DNA of 7,010 nucleotides from Bacillota bacterium (GTDB lineage: Bacteria > Bacillota_A > Clostridia > Peptostreptococcales > Anaerovoracaceae). Where the stretch lies: positions 1-7,010 of the forward strand of contig JAFYLX010000104.1 in assembly GCA_017556895.1 (NCBI GenBank), given 5' to 3'. The position numbers and the translations under genes were made by a program. How positions within the stretch are numbered: position 1 is the stretch's first letter; every line of letters begins with the position of its first letter. The notes under the pieces were generated by a model, which saw only the letters and a program-made list of their open reading frames with translations, made no database searches and was not told where the DNA came from. Of this stretch, positions 1 through 7,010 are shown piece by piece.

Positions 1-1221
1 TGGTTCACCCTTGTTTGTAGTGATTAGAATCTCAACCTTATCCATGCCGATTTCGGTAGGGTCTAGAAGTGTCTGGATGTCTATCTTAACCATTGAATCT
101 TTGAAGTAAAGGTCGTGTAGTTCCTTTTGGATTGATGCTTCAAGTTCAAGTGCATTCGCCTTACGAACATCCGTCAACTCGTTGCACACAGAAACTAGCT
201 TTGTCTTTAAATCCTTTAGCTGTCTCATCAACGCTAGCTTTTCGTCATCGAAGTTTTCAATGATAGCGAGTTTTTCTGATAGATTAGCCTGATATTCTAG
301 GATTTCTTCGATAGTATCACCATATTTTTTCTTAAGGCCATCGATTAAATTAAGTCTAGCTATTGCATCATCAAGCTCAGAAGGGGAGAAGACTACGGAA
401 TCTTTTAAACTTCTTAGGCTTCTACAGATTTCTTCTAGTCTGTAGTATGTATCTCCAAGTTCTTCGCTAAGTTCAGCAAGGTCACTGGAATATTGTGAAA
501 TCTCTTCGATAGATTTCACTGCAAAATTAAGCCCATCCATAACGGAAGGAACTTCATCGTACATTGATGCGTAAGATCTAGATAAGTTGTCATAAATCTT
601 TTCGCTATTTTGAAGTACCGCAATTCTTTCTTCTAGTTCCTTATCTTCGCCAATTACCAATGCGGCCTTTTCGATTTCTTCTGCTTCATATTTGTAGAAA
701 TCAAGCTTTCTAGCGTTTTCTTTTTCTGCAGAAAGTAGTTTTGCTAGCTTGCTTTTGCAGGCGGAAAATTCTGCGAAAACAGTGTAAACTTCGTCTTTAA
801 GAGGTCCTGTAACATCGTTCTTGTAGGCATCTAGAAGTTCGATGTGATATTCGGGGTTTAATAGGGACTGGTTGTCGTACTGGCCGTGGATGTCGGCAAG
901 TTTTGAGGCAACCTTGTTTATCTGTGCAAGTGTTACGATTTCTCCGTTTAGCTTGCAAAGATTCTTGCCTGTAGCTGATATTTCCCTGGTAATAACGACG
1001 TCTTCACCGTCTAATGCAGCCACTAGCTGAATAGTAGCCTTATCAGTACCGGTTCTTACATAAGAAGAATCAGCTCGGCTACCAAGAGCCAGGCTGATTG
1101 CTTCGATTACTATAGATTTACCGGCACCCGTTTCTCCGGTAATAATGTTTAACCCCTCAAAAAAACTAACTTCGGTATTTTCAATAATAGCAAAATTTTT
1201 AATGCTAATATGATTAATCAT
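1..1221 (-). CDS. recN: DNA repair protein RecN, N-terminal 407 residues (truncated by window edge)
   Basis: RecN is an SMC-like cytoplasmic ATPase that gathers at DNA double-strand breaks and helps recombinational repair. Translating the minus strand from the ATG at 1221-1219 gives an open frame to the window edge. Visible features are the N-terminal MINHISIKNFAIIE strand, a Walker A motif GETGAGKS at residues 29-36, the RecN-type DIHGQ..NQSLL segment at 110-121, a long charged helical (coiled-coil) region, and LKKKYGDTIEE at 296-306, typical of the family. The last residues, TTNKGEP, normally sit just before the ABC signature (SGGE), so that motif, Walker B and the C-terminus (about 150 residues) lie outside the window. 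The start overlaps the argR stop by 8 bases and has a GAGGG ribosome site at 1228-1232, six bases upstream. This indicates translational coupling to argR, a neighbour seen in many Firmicutes. The truncation is an edge effect, not a broken gene. Confidence 0.96.
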   Translation of the reverse strand, partial: MINHISIKNFAIIENTEVSFFEGLNIITGETGAGKSIVIEAISLALGSRADSSYVRTGTDKATIQLVAALDGEDVVITREISATGKNLCKLNGEIVTLAQINKVASKLADIHGQYDNQSLLNPEYHIELLDAYKNDVTGPLKDEVYTVFAEFSACKSKLAKLLSAEKENARKLDFYKYEAEEIEKAALVIGEDKELEERIAVLQNSEKIYDNLSRSYASMYDEVPSVMDGLNFAVKSIEEISQYSSDLAELSEELGDTYYRLEEICRSLRSLKDSVVFSPSELDDAIARLNLIDGLKKKYGDTIEEILEYQANLSEKLAIIENFDDEKLALMRQLKDLKTKLVSVCNELTDVRKANALELEASIQKELHDLYFKDSMVKIDIQTLLDPTEIGMDKVEILITTNKGEP

Positions 1222-1681
1222 TCTTTACCCTCGTATATAACATTTCTTGGAATTTTTCTTTTATTTCTGCAACACTCTCTTCGGAGTCTGCAAGCAGGAA
1301 GATTGTGTTGTCTCCGGCAATACTTCCAACTAAATGGGGAATCCCGCAATTGTCAATTGCTTCTGCTGCGGCGCCCGCGCAGCCTGACAGTGTCTTGACG
1401 CATACGATATTGCCTGAGGAATCAATCCCCGTGATTGTTTCTCTAAAGATCTTGCCGAATCTATCTGATGCAGGTGTGTCGGCAGATCGATTAGATGCAT
1501 ATTTATACTTTCCGGTGCTGGAAAGAACTTTAACTAACTGTAATTCTTTAATATCTCTGGAAACTGTAGCTTGTGTAACGTTGTAGCCGCTTTCTTTGAG
1601 GAGTGCCGCTAGGTTTTCTTGAGTGTCGATCTCATAGAGAGTAATCAGCTCAAGGATCTTGTTTTGTCTTGAATAACGCAT
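1214..1681 (-). CDS. argR: Arginine repressor ArgR/AhrC
   Basis: This is a hexameric transcription regulator that binds L-arginine and represses arginine biosynthesis; family members can also activate catabolism. The protein has 155 residues, the normal length. The N-terminal winged helix-turn-helix spans about residues 1-70 and contains the diagnostic recognition helix TQATVSRDIKEL at 36-47. The C-terminal oligomerisation and arginine-binding domain spans about 80-150, with GCAGAAAEAID (100-110) and AGDNTI (122-127). The second acidic residue of the usual GDD motif is Asn here (residue 125), while the first Asp (124) is kept. A strong ribosome site, AAAGGAGA at 1688-1695, lies six bases before the ATG and fixes the start. 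The gene heads a leftward unit with recN and is divergent from ruvC. Autoregulation is common in the family, but no clear ARG box was recognised upstream. Confidence 0.96.
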   Translation of the reverse strand: MRYSRQNKILELITLYEIDTQENLAALLKESGYNVTQATVSRDIKELQLVKVLSSTGKYKYASNRSADTPASDRFGKIFRETITGIDSSGNIVCVKTLSGCAGAAAEAIDNCGIPHLVGSIAGDNTIFLLADSEESVAEIKEKFQEMLYTRVKND

Positions 1682-1693
1682 ATATAGTCTCCT

Positions 1694-1707
1694 TTACATA
1701 TTTGTAA
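1694..1707. repeat. Short inverted repeat in argR leader (TTACA-N4-TGTAA)
   Basis: This is a perfect 5-bp inverted repeat with a 4-base spacer. It lies in the predicted argR 5' leader and touches the ribosome site at 1688-1695. An overlapping arrangement (ACATA at 1696-1700, TATGT at 1709-1713) gives an 18-bp palindrome, the same length as an ARG box. Its bases do not match the TGAAT/ATTCA arms of known ARG boxes. Arms this short are expected by chance in AT-rich DNA, so a regulatory role is only a possibility. Confidence 0.3.
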
Positions 1708-1717
1708 CTATGTCTAA

Positions 1718-1746
1718 AGTTTAACATACCCACTTTGGGTTTGCAA
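1718..1746 (-). promoter_or_regulatory. Candidate sigma-A promoter for argR-recN
   Basis: On the minus strand a -35-like TTGCAA (1741-1746, 4 of 6 matches) is followed after exactly 17 bases by TAAACT (1718-1723, 4 of 6). TG sits one base ahead of the hexamer, making an extended -10. Transcription would start near 1711, giving a leader of about 30 bases. The match is moderate, and no better leftward promoter was found in the intergenic region. Its -35 lies one base from the -35 of the divergent ruvC promoter. Confidence 0.45.
1728..1740. repeat. Short inverted repeat in argR promoter spacer (ACCCA-CTT-TGGGT)
   Basis: This perfect 5-bp inverted repeat with a 3-base centre lies inside the -35/-10 spacer of the candidate argR promoter. 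It is richer in G+C than the DNA around it. It could be an operator half-pair or a small hairpin, but no regulator is recognised for it and its arms are short enough to arise by chance. Confidence 0.3.
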
Positions 1747-1747
1747 G

Positions 1748-1776
1748 TAGACAAACAAATGTTTGTGTGTTATAAT
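1748..1776 (+). promoter_or_regulatory. Sigma-A promoter for ruvCAB
   Basis: A -35 TAGACA (1748-1753, 5 of 6 matches to TTGACA), a 17-base spacer and a perfect -10 TATAAT (1771-1776) are present. TGT at 1768-1770 directly before the -10 makes an extended -10. Transcription would begin near 1783, giving a leader of about 28 bases before the ruvC ATG. This is the best promoter in the window. Such a strong promoter for a repair operon would usually need a repressor, which fits the LexA-like box inside its spacer. Confidence 0.8.
1752..1765. promoter_or_regulatory. LexA/DinR-like SOS operator in the ruvC promoter
   Basis: CAAACAAATGTTTG compares with the Bacillus-type SOS consensus CGAACRNRYGTTYC at all but two positions (second and last base). 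It is the core of a perfect 6-bp inverted repeat, ACAAAC-AAAT-GTTTGT, at 1751-1766. It overlaps the last two -35 bases and most of the -35/-10 spacer, where a bound repressor would block RNA polymerase. ruvAB is a well-known SOS target in both E. coli and B. subtilis, so the site matches the function of the downstream genes. The AAAC arm in place of GAAC makes it a somewhat weak box. Assignment to LexA is inferred from sequence and context only. Confidence 0.6.
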
Positions 1777-1810
1777 TTGAGTCTATAAAAAAGGAAAAAG
1801 AGGTTGAAAA

Positions 1811-2311
1811 ATGCGTATTTTGGGCATCGACCCGGGTTATGCCATTCTCGGCTGGGGAGTGATAGATGTGGTAGGAAACAGATTCTCTGTTGTGGACTAC
1901 GGTTCTATCTTAACAGACACGAGTATGGAGATGCCGGCTCGTCTGCAGGTCCTATATAATGGACTTACAGAACTTATACATAAATATAAGCCAGATGACG
2001 CTTCTATAGAGCAATTATTCTTTAACAGCAATGCCAAAACAGCAATTCTAGTAGGTGAAGCGAGAGGCGTTGCCGTTTTAGCGTGTGCTAATGGCAATCT
2101 GAATATAGGTGAGTATACACCTCTTCAGATTAAACAGGCCCTTGTTGGTTACGGTAGAGCGGACAAGAAACAGGTTCAGTACATGGTCAAGACTATGCTT
2201 AACCTAAAGGCTGTCCCAAAGCCTGACGACACGGCCGACGCACTAGCAGCAGCTATTTGCCATGCACACTCAGCGGGAACAAAGAATGTTTTAAAGGGGA
2301 TTAAACTATGA
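1811..2311 (+). CDS. ruvC: Crossover junction endodeoxyribonuclease RuvC
   Basis: RuvC is the dimeric Holliday-junction resolvase that nicks opposite strands of a four-way junction, working with RuvAB. The 166-residue product is normal length and has an RNase H-like fold. The four catalytic acids are all identifiable: D7 in GIDPG, E67 in SIEQLFF, and D140 and D143 in DDTADALA. F70 corresponds to the Phe that stacks on junction bases in E. coli RuvC. The GEARGVA segment at 82-88 is also typical. The ribosome site AGAGG (1799-1803) lies seven bases before the ATG. The stop overlaps the ruvA start in an ATGA arrangement, so the two are translationally coupled. A strong promoter with a LexA-like operator lies directly upstream. 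The gene appears intact and active. Confidence 0.98.
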   Translation: MRILGIDPGYAILGWGVIDVVGNRFSVVDYGSILTDTSMEMPARLQVLYNGLTELIHKYKPDDASIEQLFFNSNAKTAILVGEARGVAVLACANGNLNIGEYTPLQIKQALVGYGRADKKQVQYMVKTMLNLKAVPKPDDTADALAAAICHAHSAGTKNVLKGIKL

Positions 2312-2910
2312 TTAGATACGTCAAAGGTACATATGGAATGACAGTAAATGGAGGGATCGTGGTAGAGACGTCTTCAGGCATAGGCCTAGAAATCTTCTTA
2401 CCTATGAACTCTCAGATTTATAAATACTCAGAAGGCGACACGGTTATGGTATACACTTCCATGATTGTTAAGGAAGACAGCATGACTCTGTATGGCTTCC
2501 ACAATAGAGAGAGCCTAGAAATCTTCGAAAAACTTATTACTGTTAGTGGTGTGGGTGCTAAGGGTGCCCTTGCCATCGTAGGAACTCTTAGTGTAGATGA
2601 ACTAAAGAGAGCAATCGCCTTCGAAGATGCTAAAGAGATTGCTAGAGCAAACGGAATCGGAAAGAAGACAGCAGAGCGCATCATTCTTGAACTTAAGGAC
2701 AAGATGGGCCAGTTTGATGGTGAAATTCCGTCAGGAGCTGCAGTTTCCAATGTTTCTGCACTTTCCGCCGACGCTAGAACAGAGGCAATCAGCGCAATGG
2801 TTGCCCTAGGATATACTAAGGCAGAAGCCTTCAGCGCCGTTTCAGCGGTTAACGATGAAGGCCTAACTAGCGAAGAATACATTAAAAAAGCACTTAAAAA
2901 CTTGTTTTAG
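2308..2910 (+). CDS. ruvA: Holliday junction branch migration protein RuvA
   Basis: RuvA forms tetramers that hold the Holliday junction in a square-planar form and load RuvB rings on opposite arms. The protein has 200 residues, as expected. Domain I (about 1-63) is the OB-fold and carries the acidic pin E56-D57 that separates strands at the crossover, followed by the conserved LYGF. Domain II (about 64-140) holds two helix-hairpin-helix motifs, [12 protein letters not shown] near 79-90 and [12 protein letters not shown] near 114-125. Domain III (about 150-200), which binds RuvB, ends with [11 protein letters not shown]. An AAAGGGG ribosome site lies within the end of ruvC, and the ATG overlaps the ruvC stop by four bases. 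No key residue is missing. Confidence 0.98.
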   Translation: MIRYVKGTYGMTVNGGIVVETSSGIGLEIFLPMNSQIYKYSEGDTVMVYTSMIVKEDSMTLYGFHNRESLEIFEKLITVSGVGAKGALAIVGTLSVDELKRAIAFEDAKEIARANGIGKKTAERIILELKDKMGQFDGEIPSGAAVSNVSALSADARTEAISAMVALGYTKAEAFSAVSAVNDEGLTSEEYIKKALKNLF

Positions 2911-2920
2911 GGGATAAATA

Positions 2921-3928
2921 ATGGAAAACGAAAGAATTACATCTGCAAACATCAGTCCGGGTGAGATTAGACAGGAAACTACTCTAAGACCTCAGACTCT
3001 GGATGATTATATAGGACAGAAGGAAGCCAAAGGCAATCTAAAGGTCTTCATCGAGGCTGCAAAGCTAAGAGGAGAACCGCTTGACCATGTGCTTTTCTAT
3101 GGACCTCCAGGTCTTGGTAAGACTACCCTTGCAGGCATCATCGCTAACGAGCTTGGTGTAGACATCAAGATTACATCTGGTCCGGCCATAGGCAGAGCGG
3201 GAGACCTTGCGGCGATTCTTACTAATCTTAACGAGAACGATGTCTTATTCATCGACGAAATTCACAGAATGAATAGATCCGTTGAAGAAGTTCTATACTC
3301 TGCGATGGAAGACTTCGCCCTTGATATCATCATCGGTAAGGGCCCATCTGCAAGATCTATAAGACTTGACCTTTCAAAGTTTACTTTGATTGGCGCGACT
3401 ACTAGAGCCGGAAGCCTTAGTGCGCCTTTAAGAGATAGATTCGGTGTGCTGAGCAAGTTCGAGATGTATACTGTGGATGAACTATCAGAGATTATAATGC
3501 GTTCAGCTGGCATCTTGAATATAGAGGCTGATGAGGCTTCAGTCCGTGAGATGGCAATGCGTTCTAGGGGAACGCCAAGAGTTGCAAATAGAATGCTTAA
3601 GAGAATCAGAGACTTCTCTCAGGTTAAAGGAAAGGGCGTAATCGACCTTGAAATAACAAAAGAGGGACTTGATGCACTTGGAATCGACAACATGGGCCTT
3701 GAGAGACTAGACAGAGAGATTCTAATGGCAATTATCGAGAGATTTAACGGCGGTCCAGTGGGCATCGACACTATTGCAGCCTCAATCGGCGAAGAAAGGG
3801 TTACAATCGAAGACGCTTACGAGCCTTATCTAATTCAGATTGGCTTCTTAAGCAGAACACCAAAGGGTAGAATGGTAACACCACTTGCCTATAAGCATCT
3901 AGGCCTTCAGGTACCGGATGAAGAATAG
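2921..3928 (+). CDS. ruvB: Holliday junction branch migration ATPase RuvB
   Basis: RuvB is the AAA+ hexameric motor that pumps duplex DNA through the RuvA-bound junction. The product has 335 residues, typical for the family. It shows Walker A GPPGLGKT at 61-68, Walker B LFIDEIH at 109-115, sensor 1 GATTR at 158-162, the arginine-finger region APLRDRFG at 168-175, and sensor 2 GTPRVANR at 217-224. The C-terminal winged helix includes [10 protein letters not shown] and the late RTPKGR motif (312-317). The ribosome site AGGGGA (2909-2914) overlaps the ruvA stop, with six bases to the ATG, so it belongs to the same transcript. Together with ruvC and ruvA it completes the resolvasome. Confidence 0.99.
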   Translation: MENERITSANISPGEIRQETTLRPQTLDDYIGQKEAKGNLKVFIEAAKLRGEPLDHVLFYGPPGLGKTTLAGIIANELGVDIKITSGPAIGRAGDLAAILTNLNENDVLFIDEIHRMNRSVEEVLYSAMEDFALDIIIGKGPSARSIRLDLSKFTLIGATTRAGSLSAPLRDRFGVLSKFEMYTVDELSEIIMRSAGILNIEADEASVREMAMRSRGTPRVANRMLKRIRDFSQVKGKGVIDLEITKEGLDALGIDNMGLERLDREILMAIIERFNGGPVGIDTIAASIGEERVTIEDAYEPYLIQIGFLSRTPKGRMVTPLAYKHLGLQVPDEE

Positions 3929-3991
3929 CTTTAAATAGAATAGTTAGGACACTAAACAGTCCGAAATAATTATATATAGACGGAGAATTAT

Positions 3992-6204
<2,213 letters not shown>

Positions 6205-6218
6205 GGAGGGTTACCGTA

Positions 6219-7010
6219 ATGGAGATTTGTAAACATAATGAATTCTGCGGTGGATGCATCTATCAGGAGCATTCTTACCCAGAGCAGTTAGAAATAAAAG
6301 AGAAGGAAGTCCTTGCACTTCTTGAAAAGAAGGATGTACATCCCGAATTTATCGACAAAATCGAAGGTTGTCCTGTTCAGTATAGATACAGAAACAAGAT
6401 GGAATATACTTTTGGCGACCTAGTTAAAGATGGAGAGATGACTCTTGGTATGCACAAAAAGGGTCACTTTATGTCCATCATCACTGTAGACGAATGCCAG
6501 CTTGTTGACGAAGACTTCAACAAGGTGCTACGTTTTACGCTAGACTTTGCAAACGAAAGAGGCTATAAGCATTATCATAAGAAATCCCACACAGGACTTA
6601 TGCGTAACCTAATCGTTAGAAAAGGCATGAGAACTGGTGAGTTATTAGTTAATATCGTAACTTCATCAGAAGAAGGTTTTGACGAAGAAGCTTACGTAGA
6701 AGGCTTAAGAGCTCTTGAACTAACAAATAATATCGTGGGCGTACTTAGAACTTTCAACGACCAGCTTGCTGACGCTGTAGTATGCGACAGCCTTAAGGTT
6801 CTTTGGGGCAGAGACTACTATATGGAAAAACTATTAGGCTTAGACTTCAAAGTAAGTGCTTTCTCTTTCTTCCAGACAAATATCGAAGCGGTAGAAAGAC
6901 TATACAGCGAAGCTCTTGATCTAATCGACGGTCTTGAAGGCAAAAAGGTATTCGACCTTTTCTGCGGTACAGGTACAATCAGCCAGCTAATGGCTCTAAA
7001 GGCTAAAGAA
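6219..7010 (+). CDS. rlmD: Fe-S class I RNA (uracil-5)-methyltransferase, RlmD/RlmC/TrmA family, 5' part (truncated by window edge)
   Basis: This family transfers a methyl group from S-adenosylmethionine to C5 of specific uridines, mainly in 23S rRNA. The 264 residues visible begin at an ATG with a strong AAGGAGGG ribosome site (6203-6210), eight bases upstream and overlapping the tgt stop. Four Cys fit the RumA-type [4Fe-4S] pattern: C4, C10 and C13 (C-x5-C-x2-C) and C93 in DECQLV. Further on are YRYRNKMEY (55-63), the FFQTN motif (217-221) and the SAM-binding VFDLFCGTGTI (244-254). The catalytic Cys and the DPPR region lie beyond the edge. There is no N-terminal TRAM domain: the protein starts at the Fe-S cysteines, as E. 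coli RlmC does. The symbol is thus tentative; U747, U1939 or both are possible targets. The family call is firm, the target is not. Confidence 0.9.
   Translation, partial: MEICKHNEFCGGCIYQEHSYPEQLEIKEKEVLALLEKKDVHPEFIDKIEGCPVQYRYRNKMEYTFGDLVKDGEMTLGMHKKGHFMSIITVDECQLVDEDFNKVLRFTLDFANERGYKHYHKKSHTGLMRNLIVRKGMRTGELLVNIVTSSEEGFDEEAYVEGLRALELTNNIVGVLRTFNDQLADAVVCDSLKVLWGRDYYMEKLLGLDFKVSAFSFFQTNIEAVERLYSEALDLIDGLEGKKVFDLFCGTGTISQLMALKAKE

Noticed and set aside
1..1221. recN as a pseudogene because it lacks the ABC signature and Walker B.
   Set aside because: The frame is open to the window edge and stops just where the signature would begin, so the loss is a cut of the window.
1305..1586. A 93-codon plus-strand open frame opposite argR.
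   Set aside because: It lies fully antisense to a clearly recognised gene, and its translation resembles no known family.
1696..1713. 18-bp palindrome ACATA-N8-TATGT as an ARG box.
   Set aside because: The length matches, but the arms lack the TGAAT/ATTCA core, so ArgR binding is not supported.
2278..2292. GAAC...GTT pair near the end of ruvC as a second LexA box.
   Set aside because: The half-sites are separated by seven bases rather than four, and the site lies inside coding sequence.
2418..2882. A 154-codon open frame antisense to ruvA.
   Set aside because: It lies wholly inside ruvA, has no ribosome site of its own, is low in recognisable motifs, and is explained by the codon composition of ruvA on the other strand.
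3929..3991. Possible promoter, terminator or preQ1 riboswitch between ruvB and queA.
   Set aside because: TATATA around 3971-3978 has no good -35 at 16-18 bases. GGAC/GTCC around 3947-3962 is only a 4-bp stem without a T-run. Nothing matches the preQ1-I core or its short A-rich pseudoknot tail. The gap is better read as AT-rich spacer.

Overview
The window looks like a core chromosomal stretch of a low-to-moderate G+C Gram-positive anaerobe, most likely class Clostridia. The evidence is the gene order ruvC-ruvA-ruvB-queA-tgt, an argR-recN pair, a strong preference for AGA as the arginine codon, and purine-rich Shine-Dalgarno sites ahead of almost every gene. The exact genus cannot be read from the sequence; Family XIII-type Clostridia is only a guess. 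No mobile element, CRISPR array, tRNA, rRNA or prophage gene is visible, and every gene belongs to a known family.

Left arm (1-1681, minus strand): argR, the arginine repressor, is followed by recN, a DNA double-strand-break repair ATPase. The two overlap by 8 bases and so form a translationally coupled unit. recN runs off the left edge just before its ABC signature motif.

Control region (1682-1810): a 129-base divergent intergenic region carries two back-to-back promoters whose -35 elements lie one base apart. The rightward promoter is strong (TAGACA, 17-base spacer, TGT-TATAAT). Its spacer is filled by a perfect 6-bp inverted repeat that closely fits the Gram-positive LexA (DinR) SOS box. 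This is the most informative regulatory signal in the window, because repair genes lie on both sides of it.

Right arm (1811-7010, plus strand): six genes run in one direction with short gaps or overlaps: ruvC, ruvA, ruvB, queA, tgt and a 5'-portion of an RNA m5U methyltransferase. RuvC, RuvA and RuvB make up the complete Holliday-junction branch migration and resolution machine. Tgt inserts preQ1 at the tRNA wobble position and QueA converts it to epoxyqueuosine, so the two act in sequence. The final gene encodes an Fe-S RNA (uracil-5)-methyltransferase without an N-terminal TRAM domain. The right arm thus combines recombination with RNA modification. No terminator was found between its genes, and the only sizeable gap (63 bases) is between ruvB and queA.

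No convincing new biological system is present. The points most worth checking are the shared LexA-like control region, the TTG start of tgt, an Asp-to-Asn change in the ArgR effector-site motif, and the target of the TRAM-less methyltransferase.
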